Positions 1 to 8,724 of a stretch of DNA of 64,000 bases are shown here, one piece after another. A program made the position numbers and the translations under genes. Within the stretch, counting starts at the first letter, position 1; each line of letters starts with the position of its first letter. Origin of the DNA: Agromyces mediolanus (lineage in GTDB: Bacteria > Actinomycetota > Actinomycetes > Actinomycetales > Microbacteriaceae); NCBI RefSeq assembly GCF_023715325.1, contig NZ_JAMBNX010000003.1, forward strand, positions 62,001 to 126,000, read 5' to 3'. Under the pieces are notes generated by a model. It was not told the DNA's origin and ran no database searches. It saw only the letters and a list, made by a program, of their open reading frames with translations.

Positions 1-450
1 GCTCACGAGCACCGCGTCCGCGCCGAGGCCGGCGACGGAGCGGAAGATCGCCCCGACGTTCGTGTGGTCGACGATGTCCTCGAGCACGACGACGCGTCGC
101 GCGTCGCGGAGCAGATCGGCCGGGGCCGGCAGCGCGGGCCGTTCGAATGCGGCGAGGGCGCCGCGGTGCACGCGGTAGCCCGTGATCTCCTCGAGCTGGG
201 CGGCATCGGCGAGGTGCACCGGGACGTCGTAGCCGGCGAGCAGCGGCTCGAGTCCGGGCAGCCACTTCTCCTCCATCAGCACGGAACGAGGCCGGTGCCC
301 GGCTGCGAGCGCGCGGGCGATCACCTTGGCGGACTCGGCCAGGTAGATGCCGCGCTCCGGTTCGGTCGCGCTGCGCAGCGCGACGTCCGTGAGGTTGGCG
401 TAGTCGGCGACGGCGTCGGATGCCGCGTCGCGCACTCGTTCGACGTGCAA
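1..450 (-). CDS. TrmH/SpoU-family RNA methyltransferase, C-terminus cut off by window edge
   Basis: The 150 visible residues hold an N-terminal substrate-binding region followed by the start of the SpoU methyltransferase domain, with the family motif DHTNVGAIFRSVAGLG near residues 126-141. Family members transfer a methyl group from SAM to a ribose 2'-OH in rRNA or tRNA; which RNA cannot be told here. I chose a TTG start at 450 because GGAGGA lies 3 bases upstream of it and the family N-terminus (HVERVRD) follows directly. The SAM-binding knot at the C-terminus lies outside the window. It is divergent from the sirtuin gene, with about 100 bp between them. Confidence 0.85.
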   Translation of the reverse strand, partial: MHVERVRDAASDAVADYANLTDVALRSATEPERGIYLAESAKVIARALAAGHRPRSVLMEEKWLPGLEPLLAGYDVPVHLADAAQLEEITGYRVHRGALAAFERPALPAPADLLRDARRVVVLEDIVDHTNVGAIFRSVAGLGADAVLVS

Positions 451-509
451 TGGTCCTCCCGGCCCCCAAGCCTGCCATCCCAGGAAACAATCTGGAAAAG
501 CGCGGTGTT

Positions 510-522
510 TACCATCGTGGTA
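510..522. promoter_or_regulatory. Short inverted repeat in the divergent promoter region
   Basis: TACCA-TCG-TGGTA is a perfect 5-bp inverted repeat with a 3-base spacer, lying between the divergent methyltransferase and sirtuin genes. It could be an operator. No regulator gene is adjacent, and a repeat this short can occur by chance. Confidence 0.25.
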
Positions 523-554
523 CCCGTCTCGTGGGATTCGTCGATTGGAGCCGT

Positions 555-1400
555 GTGAGCACCAGCACTGCAGAGCCCGTTGTGGCCGGCCTGGACCAGG
601 CGATCGAGGTGCTCGGCGCGGGCACGTTCGCGGTCCTCACCGGGGCCGGCGTCAGCACCGATTCGGGCATCCCCGACTATCGCGGCGAGGGTGCCCCGCG
701 GCGCACGCCGATGACCTTCCAGACCTTCGTCGGCTCCGAGCCGGCGCGCAAGCGCTACTGGGCCGGGAGCCACCTCGGCTGGCGCTCCTTCGGATCGGCG
801 CAGCCGAACGGCGGCCATCTCGCGCTCGCCCGGCTCGAGGCATCCGGTGCCGCGACCGGCGTGGTGACCCAGAACGTCGACGGCCTGCACCGGCGAGCCG
901 GGAGCCGCCGCGTCGTGGAGCTCCACGGCGGCATGGACCGGGTCGTCTGCCTCGCCTGCGGCCAGCTCTTCGCGCGGGCGGCGATCGCCGATCGCCTGAC
1001 GGAACTGAATCCCGGGCTCGAGTCCGAGCTCGAACGTTCCCTCCGCACGAACCCCGACGGTGACGTCGAGGTCGAGGACGTCGCCGGCATGCGCATCCCC
1101 GAGTGCTCCGTCTGCGGCGGCATGCTGAAGCCCGACGTCGTCTTCTTCGGCGAGTTCGTGCCGGTCGAGACCTTCCGCTCCGCAGCCGGCGTCGTCGAGG
1201 CGGCCGACTCCCTGCTCGTCGCCGGCAGCTCCCTGGTCGTGAACTCCGGTATCCGCCTCATCGAGCTCGCGCGACGCCGGCGGCTGCCGATCGTCGTCGT
1301 GAACCGCGGCGAGACGAAGGGCGACACCAGGGCCGCGGTGAAGCTCGACGCCGGCACCACCGAGACCCTGACCGCGATCGCGGAGGCGCTCGGTGCGTGA
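555..1400 (+). CDS. Sir2-family NAD-dependent protein deacylase
   Basis: Sirtuin of 281 residues. The NAD-binding motif GAGVSTDSGIPDYRG is at 30-44, TQNVDGLH at 105-112, the catalytic His in LHGG at 124, and a zinc site of two pairs at C132/C135 and C184/C187. Sirtuins remove acyl groups from protein lysines using NAD+, releasing nicotinamide and O-acyl-ADP-ribose. The open frame extends upstream to 420, but that part overlaps the divergent gene. I prefer the GTG at 555, preceded by GGAG and followed by a typical short N-terminus. All catalytic residues are present, so it should be active; its substrates are unknown. Confidence 0.9.
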   Translation: MSTSTAEPVVAGLDQAIEVLGAGTFAVLTGAGVSTDSGIPDYRGEGAPRRTPMTFQTFVGSEPARKRYWAGSHLGWRSFGSAQPNGGHLALARLEASGAATGVVTQNVDGLHRRAGSRRVVELHGGMDRVVCLACGQLFARAAIADRLTELNPGLESELERSLRTNPDGDVEVEDVAGMRIPECSVCGGMLKPDVVFFGEFVPVETFRSAAGVVEAADSLLVAGSSLVVNSGIRLIELARRRRLPIVVVNRGETKGDTRAAVKLDAGTTETLTAIAEALGA

Positions 1401-1430
1401 GTTCCCCGGCGCATCTGCGAGCATGGTCGG

Positions 1431-2039
1431 ATGACCGAGCTCAGCAGGATGCCGCTTGCGCCCGTCACGATCGCGCTCGTGCGGCACGGTGAGACCGATT
1501 GGAACCGCGAGCGCCGCATCCAGGGCCTCACCGACATCCCGTTGAACGACACCGGCCGTCGGCAGGCCGCCGAGACGGCCGAGGCGCTCAGCGCAGACCG
1601 CTGGGACGCGATCTACGCGAGCCCGCTCTCGCGCGCCGCGGAGACGGCGTCGATCATGGCGGACCGGCTCGGGCTCTCCGCCCCGGTGCACGTTCCCGAG
1701 CTCGTGGAGCGTCGGCACGGCGCGCTCGAAGGCCTCGACGCTGACGGCCGCGCCGCACTCGAGGCCTCCGCCGCGACGATCGAGGGCCTGGAGACGCGCT
1801 CCGCGGTGATCGAGCGCAGCTCGGCGGCGCTCCTCGCGCTCGCGGAACGGCATCCGGGCGGGCGTGTGCTCGCGGTGGTGCACGGCGGCGTCATCCACTC
1901 GCTCATCCTGCATCTCAGCGATTGGAGCCTGCCCGCCCCCGGCTTCCGCATCGACAACGGCTCGGTGCACCTCGTGCGTGTCGTCGACGGCGCGCTCGAG
2001 CTCGTCGAGCCCGAGCGGCTCACCGGAACGGGCGACTGA
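1431..2039 (+). CDS. Histidine phosphatase (phosphoglycerate mutase-like) family protein
   Basis: 202 residues with the phosphohistidine motif RHGE at 18-21 (nucleophile H19), the arginine-bearing SPLSRAAETA segment near 64, and the second catalytic His in VVHGGVIH near 150. The family includes phosphoglycerate mutases, alpha-ribazole phosphatase and broad acid phosphatases. The sequence does not decide among them, and a broad phosphatase is the most economical call. It follows the sirtuin gene by 30 bases on the same strand and is convergent with the glycosyltransferase gene downstream. Confidence 0.85.
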   Translation: MTELSRMPLAPVTIALVRHGETDWNRERRIQGLTDIPLNDTGRRQAAETAEALSADRWDAIYASPLSRAAETASIMADRLGLSAPVHVPELVERRHGALEGLDADGRAALEASAATIEGLETRSAVIERSSAALLALAERHPGGRVLAVVHGGVIHSLILHLSDWSLPAPGFRIDNGSVHLVRVVDGALELVEPERLTGTGD

Positions 2040-2054
2040 TCCGCCGGCACGCCG

Positions 2055-3155
2055 CTAGGCGCGGCGTCGACGCGTGCGGCGACCGCCCTGCTCGGCGACC
2101 GTCCGCTGCATGAGCTCGAGCAGTCGCTCCGCCGAGGCCGCCCAGGTGTAGCCGGCGGCCCGCTGCGCAGCGAGCTCGGAGCGGCGCTGCCACTCCTCGT
2201 CGGAGTCGAGTCGGCGCACCGCACGGACGAGGTCGTCGGGATCCGCGGGATCGAAGTATTCGGCGGCATCGCCGCCGATCTCCCGGAAGATCGGGATGTC
2301 GCTCACCACGATCGGCGTGCCGAGCCGCATCGCCTCCACGAGCGGGATTCCGAACCCCTCCGCGCGCGAGGCGTGCACGAGCGCGGTCGCGGACGAGAGC
2401 AGCTCCGCGTACTCCTCGTCGCTCGCCCCGTCGTGGAAGACGAGCCGCGCGTCGGGCGCGAGCCGGGTGAGCCGCCGGCGCTCCTCGTCGCCGATGCGGC
2501 TCATGAGGTGCAGCTCGTGGTCTGGAAGCTTCGCGGCTGCGCGCACGAGCGTGTCGACACCCTTGTACGGCATGAACGAGCCCATGTAGACGAGTCGACC
2601 CCTGGCCGGGCGCCGCCGTGGCAGCTCGGGCCGGCCGAGCTCGTCGGAGGCGTTCGGCACGACGGCGACCTCGCGCTTGGTGAGCCGGTGCTCGGCGATA
2701 AGACCGGCCGTGGTCTCGGAGACCGTGACGACCCGGTCGGCACGGTTCAGGAGCACGCGCTGCGGCCACCAGGCCAGGTGGTAGAGCCGCCAGAGCAGCC
2801 GCACCGGCCCCGGCAGGTTGCGCGGCGGTGTGCGGTTCTCGTAGTAGATGAGGTCGTGCAGGGTGAGCAGCAGCCGGTAGTCGCGGCCGAGGGAGCCCAT
2901 CGTCTGCATCGGCGAGAAGACGAGGTCGGGCTTCAATCGCTTCACCTGGAGGGCGACGAACGGCTCGAGCGGGCTCGTCGGGCTGCTGACGAGCTGCCAG
3001 GGCAGATCGGGCAGCAGTTCGAGCTGGCGGTGGTCGTTGATCAGCATCGTGACGGGATGCCGCTTGCCGAGCTCGCCGACGAGGCCGGCCGTGAACCGGC
3101 TGATGCCGTCGTGCTGCCCGATTCTGGTGTACCTGCAGTCGAAGACGATCCTCAC
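2055..3155 (-). CDS. Glycosyltransferase family 4 (GT-B fold)
   Basis: 366 residues with a GT-B layout: an N-terminal acceptor domain starting with a DGISRFT loop, a conserved GSFMPYKGVDTL strand near 192, and the donor-binding E-x7-E motif in EGFGIPLVEAM near 265. GT4 enzymes move a sugar from a nucleotide donor to a lipid, glycan or protein acceptor at the inner membrane face; the acceptor is not evident. The GTG start at 3155 overlaps the stop of the upstream hydrolase (GTGA), so the two are likely translationally coupled. Confidence 0.85.
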   Translation of the reverse strand: MRIVFDCRYTRIGQHDGISRFTAGLVGELGKRHPVTMLINDHRQLELLPDLPWQLVSSPTSPLEPFVALQVKRLKPDLVFSPMQTMGSLGRDYRLLLTLHDLIYYENRTPPRNLPGPVRLLWRLYHLAWWPQRVLLNRADRVVTVSETTAGLIAEHRLTKREVAVVPNASDELGRPELPRRRPARGRLVYMGSFMPYKGVDTLVRAAAKLPDHELHLMSRIGDEERRRLTRLAPDARLVFHDGASDEEYAELLSSATALVHASRAEGFGIPLVEAMRLGTPIVVSDIPIFREIGGDAAEYFDPADPDDLVRAVRRLDSDEEWQRRSELAAQRAAGYTWAASAERLLELMQRTVAEQGGRRTRRRRA

Positions 3156-4042
3156 GCGGCCGCTCCGTGCGGCACGAACCCGAGGATGCGCCGGGCGGCG
3201 TCGCCCGGCGCCTCGTAGTGGATGAGATGCCCGACCTCGGGGATCACCTCGAGGCGTGCGTCCGGGAATCGTTCGACGAGCACGTGCTGCGCCGACAGCG
3301 GCGTGATGTCGTCGCGCTCGGCCGCCACAAGGAGGACCGGCAGGTCGATCCGCGGGGCGAACTCGCGCACGTCGTGGCTGACGGAGGCGCGGAAGGCCTC
3401 CAGCAGGCTGTCACGGTCGCTGAACACCGAGAAGTACCGGTCGTGCTGATCGTGGATGAAGCGGCGCAACTCGCGCGAGCGCGTCTTCGCCATGGTGACG
3501 CTCATCACCCGCACGATCGCGCGATTCTTCAGCACCGCGAAGCCGGCCCGTTCGGGCAGCGCGGCCGCGGCGCGGTAGTAGGCCACCGCCAGCCGCGTCA
3601 TGATGCCGCGGGGACCCTCGAGTGCGGGGGCGCCGATCGGGTTGACGAGCACCAAGCGATCGGGGCGGAGCCCGCCCGCCACGGCCGCCGACGCCACGAT
3701 CGAGCCGAAGGAGTGCCCGAGCAGCGTGTAGGCACCGTCGAGCTCCAGCGAGGCGACGAAGGCGTCGAGCCACGCGGCGTAGCCCGCGATGTCGTGCGGG
3801 CCGTCGAGTGGTGCGGACTCGCCGAAGCCGGGAAGGTCGGGCGAGATGATGCGGAATCCGGGAAGGTTCGCGACGATCGGTTCGAGTCCGTGGTGGTCGC
3901 CGCGGAAACCGTGCACGAGCACGATCGCCGGGGCGCCCGGCTCCCCGTACTCCCACCACGCCGTCGTCGACCCGAGCACCGTGCTGCGGTGTTCGCGCAC
4001 GGGAATGCGGTCGAGCTGGGCGGCGTAGGGCGAGGGGGTCAT
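3152..4042 (-). CDS. Alpha/beta-fold hydrolase
   Basis: 296 residues. The oxyanion-hole motif HGFRGD lies near 44, the nucleophile elbow GHSFGS near 112, a late acidic residue in ERDDITPL near 250, and a final His in GHLIHYE near 276. That is a complete Ser-Asp-His triad. The family includes esterases, lipases, C-C hydrolases and haloperoxidase-like enzymes; the substrate cannot be read from the sequence. The ATG at 4042 gives the usual family length, although the frame stays open far upstream over the divergent exonuclease gene. It forms a two-gene operon with the glycosyltransferase. Confidence 0.83.
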   Translation of the reverse strand: MTPSPYAAQLDRIPVREHRSTVLGSTTAWWEYGEPGAPAIVLVHGFRGDHHGLEPIVANLPGFRIISPDLPGFGESAPLDGPHDIAGYAAWLDAFVASLELDGAYTLLGHSFGSIVASAAVAGGLRPDRLVLVNPIGAPALEGPRGIMTRLAVAYYRAAAALPERAGFAVLKNRAIVRVMSVTMAKTRSRELRRFIHDQHDRYFSVFSDRDSLLEAFRASVSHDVREFAPRIDLPVLLVAAERDDITPLSAQHVLVERFPDARLEVIPEVGHLIHYEAPGDAARRILGFVPHGAAA

Positions 4043-4102
4043 CCGCTCCAGTCTACGGCGCGGCAGCCTGGAGCTGTCGGACGCCGCACGTAGGGTGACG
4101 GC

Positions 4103-4801
4103 ATGATCGATGCCACCGCCGACTGGGCCGACACCCTCGCCGTCTTCGACCTCGAGACCACGGGCATCGACATCGACACCTGTCGCATCGTCACCGCCTA
4201 CGTCGGCGTGCTCGATCGCGACGGACGCGTCGTCGAGCAGCGCAGCTGGCTCGCCGATCCCGGGGTCGAGATCCCGACCGCGGCGAGCCTCATCCACGGC
4301 GTGTCGACCGAGCGTGCGCGCGCCGAGGGGATGCCGGCGGCCCGCGCGGTGACCGAGATCATCGCCGCGCTCGCCGATGCGGCGGGCCGGGGCCTGCCGA
4401 TCGTCGCCTACAACGCCGCGTACGACCTCTCGGTGTTGTCGCGCGAGGCCGAGCGCTACGGGGTCACTCCCCTGCCGGGCCCCGGCCCCGTGGTCGACCC
4501 GCTCGTCATCGACAAGGCCGTCGACCGCTACCGCCGCGGCAAGCGCACGCTCACCGCCGCCGCAGCGCACTACGGCGTCGAGCTCGTCGACGCGCACGAC
4601 GCGGGCGCCGATGCCACGGCGGCCGGTCGGGTCGCGCAGGCCATCGCCCGCGCGTACCCCGAGGTCGCACTGCTCGCCGCAGCCGAGCTGCACGAGCGGC
4701 AGGTCGAGTGGGCGCGCCTGCAGGCCGAGAGCTACCAGGACTGGCGTCGGCGCAACGGCGAGCCCCAGTTCGTCGCCGTGGGCGCCTGGCCGCTGCGCTG
4801 A
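4103..4801 (+). CDS. DEDDh 3'-5' exonuclease, DNA polymerase III epsilon-like
   Basis: 232 residues with all three Exo motifs: FDLETTG near 15 (Asp, Glu), AYNAAYDLSVL near 102 (Asp), and HDAGADATAAGR near 160 (His, Asp). This is the DEDDh class of two-metal 3'-5' exonucleases, which includes the proofreading subunit and stand-alone RNase T-like enzymes. No BRCT, GIY-YIG or helicase domain is attached, so it is probably a stand-alone nuclease of DNA repair or RNA turnover. Its ATG is 60 bp from the divergent hydrolase start. Confidence 0.85.
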   Translation: MIDATADWADTLAVFDLETTGIDIDTCRIVTAYVGVLDRDGRVVEQRSWLADPGVEIPTAASLIHGVSTERARAEGMPAARAVTEIIAALADAAGRGLPIVAYNAAYDLSVLSREAERYGVTPLPGPGPVVDPLVIDKAVDRYRRGKRTLTAAAAHYGVELVDAHDAGADATAAGRVAQAIARAYPEVALLAAAELHERQVEWARLQAESYQDWRRRNGEPQFVAVGAWPLR

Positions 4802-4859
4802 TCCGCGCCGGCCGGGTGCGCGCCGAGCTCGGGGGTCGGCCTCGGGACCGAGTTCGGCC

Positions 4860-4907
4860 ACGGGGCATCCCGTCCGTGGAAACACGGGGCATCCCGTCGG
4901 TGGAAAC
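4860..4907. repeat. Two-copy 24-bp tandem repeat
   Basis: Two 24-bp units, 4860-4883 and 4884-4907, differ at one base (C or G at unit position 16). Each begins with the self-complementary stretch ACGGG-GCAT-CCCGT, a 5-bp stem with a 4-base loop. They lie between the exonuclease stop and the rpmE2 terminator, so the transcript would carry two small hairpins in series. Confidence 0.9.
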
Positions 4908-4911
4908 ACGA

Positions 4912-4943
4912 ACGGGCGGACGACCCGAAGGTCGCCCGCCCGT
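4912..4943. terminator. Bidirectional hairpin terminator between exonuclease gene and rpmE2
   Basis: A 14-bp stem with one A-C mismatch and a CGAA loop sits between two convergent genes. No clear T-run follows, as is common for terminators in high-GC actinobacteria. Confidence 0.7.
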
Positions 4944-4955
4944 GTCGCGGTGGTC

Positions 4956-5210
4956 TTACTTGGAGCCGCCGAAGCCCTTGAAGCGCTGGTTGAACTTCTC
5001 GACACGGCCGGCCGAGTCCATGATGCGCTGCTTGCCCGTGTAGAAGGGGTGCGACTCGCTCGAGATCTCGACGTCGATCACCGGGTAGGTGGCACCGTCG
5101 AGCTCGATCGTCTTGTCGCTCGTCGCGGTCGAACGCGTGAGGAACGTGGCGCCCGACGCCAGGTCGCGGAAGACGATGGCGTTGTACTCGGGGTGGATGT
5201 CGGTCTTCAT
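4956..5210 (-). CDS. rpmE2: 50S ribosomal protein L31 type B
   Basis: 84 residues starting [16 protein letters not shown]. It lacks the CxxC zinc pair of type A L31, which marks it as the zinc-independent type B paralogue. In several actinobacteria such paralogues are repressed by Zur and replace the zinc form when zinc is short. I do not see a clear Zur box upstream, so that regulation is inference from the family. A purine-rich AAGGAAG stretch precedes the ATG. The gene is downstream of an ABC ATPase on the same strand, but 143 bp and a hairpin separate them. Confidence 0.95.
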   Translation of the reverse strand: MKTDIHPEYNAIVFRDLASGATFLTRSTATSDKTIELDGATYPVIDVEISSESHPFYTGKQRIMDSAGRVEKFNQRFKGFGGSK

Positions 5211-5303
5211 GAAGACTTCCTTGATCAGTAATCGAGATGGATGGGGATTCCGCCGCCGTGGCCGACCGCCCGGTTGGCGCAGTACGGCGGCAGGGAAGCT
5301 CAG

Positions 5304-5317
5304 TGGCCCGCGGGCCA
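5304..5317 (-). terminator. Palindromic hairpin downstream of the ABC ATPase gene
   Basis: TGGCCCG-CGGGCCA is a perfect inverted repeat about 37 bases past the stop of the ABC gene and before rpmE2 on the same strand. It may terminate the ABC transcript or be a protein-binding site near the rpmE2 promoter. Confidence 0.35.
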
Positions 5318-5353
5318 GCTCACGAGTTTAGCAGACGCAGCGGGATGCTGCCC

Positions 5354-6142
5354 TCAGGCGGTGGCACGCGCGGCGAAGCGGCCGTCGTTCTCGCTGAGCT
5401 CGATCGGCAGGCCGAAGGTCTCGCTCAGCGTTTCGGCGGTCAGCGCCTCCGCGAAGGGGCCGGACGCCACGACCTCGCCCTGCTTGAGCAGCAGCGCGTG
5501 CGTGAAGCCCTGCGGGATCTCCTCGACGTGGTGGGTGACCATCACGATGGCCGGCGAGGCCGTCGAGGAGGCGTACCCGCCGAGCAGCCCGACGAGTTCC
5601 TCGCGTGCGCCGAGGTCGAGGCTCGCGGCGGGCTCGTCGAGCAGGAGCAGCTCGGGGTCGGTCATGACCGCACGGGCGATCTGCACGCGCTTCTGCTCGC
5701 CGTCGGAGAGGCTGCCGAAACGGCGGTCGGCGAAGCGCTCGAGGCCCCATTCGGAGAGCACCCGCTGCGCGCGGCGGAGGTCGATCTCCTCGTACTCCTC
5801 GTTCCAGCGGCCGGCGACCGAATAGGCGGCGGTGAGCACGACGTCGAGGACGGTCTCGGATTTCGGCAGCTTGCGGGCCATCGCCGAGGAGGCGAAGCCG
5901 ATCATCGGCCGGAGCTCGAAGACGTCGACCTTGCCGAGCGACTCGAGCAGCACCTCGGCCTCGCCGGAGCTCGGGTGCATGGCCGCGGCGGCGATCTGCA
6001 GCAGCGTGGTCTTGCCGGCGCCGTTCGGGCCGAGCACCACCCAACGCTCGTCTGCCCTGACCGTCCAGTCGATCCCGTCGAGGATGGTGTTCCCATCGCG
6101 GACCACCGACACATCGCTGAACTTCAGAACCGTGCTCGCCAT
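5354..6142 (-). CDS. ABC transporter ATP-binding protein (molybdate/iron-type single ATPase)
   Basis: 262 residues with Walker A GPNGAGKTT near 38, Q-loop region near 85, a variant signature LSDGEQKR near 145, Walker B LLLLDEPAASLD near 166 and the H-loop in MVTHHVEEI near 202. It resembles the ModF/YlmA group of stand-alone ATPases. No permease or binding protein lies nearby, so the substrate and even a transport role are uncertain. I used the ATG at 6142 (MASTVLKFSDV); an ATG nine bases further upstream is the alternative. The signature has Asp where Gly is usual (LSGGQ). Confidence 0.85.
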   Translation of the reverse strand: MASTVLKFSDVSVVRDGNTILDGIDWTVRADERWVVLGPNGAGKTTLLQIAAAAMHPSSGEAEVLLESLGKVDVFELRPMIGFASSAMARKLPKSETVLDVVLTAAYSVAGRWNEEYEEIDLRRAQRVLSEWGLERFADRRFGSLSDGEQKRVQIARAVMTDPELLLLDEPAASLDLGAREELVGLLGGYASSTASPAIVMVTHHVEEIPQGFTHALLLKQGEVVASGPFAEALTAETLSETFGLPIELSENDGRFAARATA

Positions 6143-6196
6143 GCGATCCATGCTATCGGCAGCCGGGGGCCCCGATGGCCCACCCGCATCGGCCCT

Positions 6197-7384
6197 TCAT
6201 CGGGCGAGTGCAGCCCGGTAGACCTCGCGGGTTCGCTCGGCGATGGCGGTCCAGCCGAAGTGCGCTTCGGCCCGCGCTCGGCCGGCCGCCCCGAGCCGTC
6301 GCGCCGCATCGGGGTCGTCGAGCACCCGTTCGAGCGCTGCGGCGAGATCGGCGACGTACCGCTCCGGGTCGAGCGGCGTACCGGTGCCATCTTCGGCCTG
6401 TTCGATGGGTACGAGAACGCCGGTGACGCCGTCCTCGACGACCTCGGGGATGCCGCCGGTCGCCGTGCCGACGACGGCAGCGCCGCACGCCATCGCCTCG
6501 AGGTTGACGATGCCGAGGGGCTCGTAGATCGACGGGCACACGAACGCGGTCGCCGAGGTGAGGAGGGCGGTGAGCTCTGCCCGCGGCAGGTGGCGGTCGA
6601 TCCAGACGACGCCGTCCCGCTCGCGCCGGAGCTCGTCCACGAGCCCGGTGACCTCGGCCATGATCTCGGGGGTGTCGGGGGCGCCGGCGCAGAGCACCAG
6701 CTGGGCGTCGGACGGCAGGTGGCGCGCGGCGCGGAGGAGGTATGGCAGCCCCTTCTGCCGGGTGATCCGACCGACGAACACGACCGAGGGGCGATCAGGA
6801 TCGACGCCGAGCGACCGGACGAGCGCGCGGTCGTCGTTCGGCGCCCAGTCGACGAGGTCGATGCCGTTGTAGACGACTTCGACGCGGGCCGGGTCGATCT
6901 CCGGGTAGGCGCGCAGGATGTCGCGACGCATCCCCTCGCTCACCGCGATCACGGCGTCGGCGTCCTCGAACGCGGTGCGCTCGACCCAGGACGACAGGGC
7001 GTATCCCCCGCCGAGCTGCTCGGCCTTCCATGGCCGCAGGGGCTCGAGGCTGTGCGCGGTCACCACGTGCGGCACGCCGTGCAACCGCTTCGCGGTGAAG
7101 CCGGCGAAGTTCGCGTACCAGGTGTGCGAGTGCACGAGGTCGGCGCCGGCGACGTCGGCCGCCATCAGCAGGTCGACGCCCATCGTGCCGAGCGCGGCGT
7201 TCCGGCCGTCGAACTCGACCGGCGGCGCGTATGCGAAGGTGCCCGCCTCGTCGCGGGCGGCGCCGAAGCAGCGGACCCGGACGTCGAGGTCGCGGCGGAG
7301 CGCGCGCACGAGCTCGGCGACGTGCACGCCGGCGCCTCCGTAGACCTCCGGCGGGTACTCCCTGGTGAGCAGATCGACCAGCAT
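6197..7384 (-). CDS. glgA: Glycogen synthase / alpha-maltose-1-phosphate synthase (GT4)
   Basis: 395 residues with the GT-B landmarks GGAGVHVAEL near 17, GRITRQKGLPYLLRA near 206 and the donor motif YEPLGIVNLEAMACG near 300. The length and sequence fit the actinobacterial GT4 enzyme named GlgA or GlgM, not the longer GT5 bacterial synthase. In mycobacteria this enzyme makes maltose-1-phosphate from ADP-glucose and glucose-1-phosphate for the GlgE route; here either activity is possible. It is divergent from glgC with 92 bp between them, the arrangement known from mycobacteria, so the pair probably shares control. Confidence 0.92.
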   Translation of the reverse strand: MLVDLLTREYPPEVYGGAGVHVAELVRALRRDLDVRVRCFGAARDEAGTFAYAPPVEFDGRNAALGTMGVDLLMAADVAGADLVHSHTWYANFAGFTAKRLHGVPHVVTAHSLEPLRPWKAEQLGGGYALSSWVERTAFEDADAVIAVSEGMRRDILRAYPEIDPARVEVVYNGIDLVDWAPNDDRALVRSLGVDPDRPSVVFVGRITRQKGLPYLLRAARHLPSDAQLVLCAGAPDTPEIMAEVTGLVDELRRERDGVVWIDRHLPRAELTALLTSATAFVCPSIYEPLGIVNLEAMACGAAVVGTATGGIPEVVEDGVTGVLVPIEQAEDGTGTPLDPERYVADLAAALERVLDDPDAARRLGAAGRARAEAHFGWTAIAERTREVYRAALAR

Positions 7385-7476
7385 GCGGCCACGCTAGCGC
7401 AGCGTGACCGGGCCGCGCTGGACTCGGATCGACTCGGAGGGGACGAATCCGGCCGGCGCTGGCTACGCTGGGGACC

Positions 7477-8724
7477 ATGGTTGCGCGCAAGGTCTTCGCG
7501 ATCGTCCTCGCCGGTGGCGAGGGCAAGCGATTGATGCCCCTGACCGAGGACCGCGCGAAGCCGGCCGTGCCGTTCGGCGGGCAGTACCGGCTCATCGACT
7601 TCGCGCTCTCGAACCTGTTGAACTCGGGTCTGCGGCAGATCGTGGTGCTCACCCAGTACAAGTCGCACAGCCTCGACCGGCACGTCTCGCAGACCTGGCG
7701 CCTGAGCGGCCTGCTGAACTCCTACGTCGCGTCGGTGCCGGCGCAGCAGCGGCTCGGCAAGCGCTGGTTCTCGGGTTCCGCCGACGCCATCCTGCAGAGC
7801 CTGAACCTGATCCACGACGAACGGCCCGACCTCATCGTCGTCGTCGGTGCCGATCACGTGTACCGCATGGACTTCGCGCAGATGGTGGACGCCCACGTCG
7901 AGTCGGGCGCCGCCGCCACGGTCGCCGCCATCCGCCAGCCGATCTCGCTCGCCGACCAGTTCGGGGTGATCGAGGTCGACCCGGAGCATCCCGATCGCAT
8001 CTCCCGGTTCCTCGAGAAGCCGACCCACCCCGTCGGGCTGCCCGACGCGCCCGGCTCGGTGCTCGCCTCCATGGGCAATTACGTCTTCGACGCCGACGCG
8101 CTGATCGAGGCCGTCAAGCGCGATGGCGATCGTGCGGATTCCGGCCACGACATGGGCGGCGACATCATCCCGGCCTTCGTCGACGAGGGGCGCGCGGGCG
8201 TCTACGATCTCCAGCGCAACGACGTACCCGGGGCCACCGACCGCGACCGCTACTACTGGCGCGACGTCGGAACGATCGACTCGTACTTCGAGGCGCACCA
8301 AGACCTCATCTCCGTGCTGCCCGTCTTCAACCTCTACAACCGGGAGTGGCCGATCTTCAGCCAGCAGCTCAACTCGCCTCCGGCGAAGTTCACGAGGGAC
8401 GCCCGCGGCGCCCTCGGCACCGTCATCGACTCGATCGTCTCGCTCGGTTCGGTGATCTCGGGCGCGCATCTGGAGCGCAGCGTGATCGGGCCGTGGGCCA
8501 TGGTCGGCTCCGGCGCGCACGTGGCGGACTCGATCCTCTTCGACCGGGCTCGCATCGAGGGCGGGGCCACCGTGCGCCGCGCCATCCTCGACAAGGAGGT
8601 CGTCGTCGAAGAAGGCGCGCAGGTCGGCATCGACCGGCAGCAGGACCTCGCGCGCGGCTTCATCGTCACGGAGAGTGGCATCACCGTCGTGGGCAAGGGC
8701 TCGCGCATCCGGGCTCGCGCGTGA
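7477..8724 (+). CDS. glgC: Glucose-1-phosphate adenylyltransferase
   Basis: 415 residues. The nucleotidyltransferase motif [13 protein letters not shown] lies near 11, the [15 protein letters not shown] segment near 30, a glucose-1-phosphate site in FLEKPTHP near 180, and a C-terminal left-handed beta-helix with the GVDRQQ-like [11 protein letters not shown] tail. It makes ADP-glucose from ATP and glucose-1-phosphate, the committed step for glycogen, and feeds the divergent glgA product. The start follows a possible -10 (TACGCT) by only about ten bases, so the transcript may be nearly leaderless. Its stop overlaps serB by four bases. Confidence 0.96.
   Translation: MVARKVFAIVLAGGEGKRLMPLTEDRAKPAVPFGGQYRLIDFALSNLLNSGLRQIVVLTQYKSHSLDRHVSQTWRLSGLLNSYVASVPAQQRLGKRWFSGSADAILQSLNLIHDERPDLIVVVGADHVYRMDFAQMVDAHVESGAAATVAAIRQPISLADQFGVIEVDPEHPDRISRFLEKPTHPVGLPDAPGSVLASMGNYVFDADALIEAVKRDGDRADSGHDMGGDIIPAFVDEGRAGVYDLQRNDVPGATDRDRYYWRDVGTIDSYFEAHQDLISVLPVFNLYNREWPIFSQQLNSPPAKFTRDARGALGTVIDSIVSLGSVISGAHLERSVIGPWAMVGSGAHVADSILFDRARIEGGATVRRAILDKEVVVEEGAQVGIDRQQDLARGFIVTESGITVVGKGSRIRARA

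Noticed and set aside
4860..4907. CRISPR array
   Set aside because: Only two direct, abutting units with no spacers and no cas genes. The same holds for the repeats at 24682 and 32023.
5237..7534. 765-residue plus-strand frame over the ABC ATPase and glgA
   Set aside because: Both covered genes have complete family motifs on the other strand, and the frame crosses two unrelated genes and their spacer.
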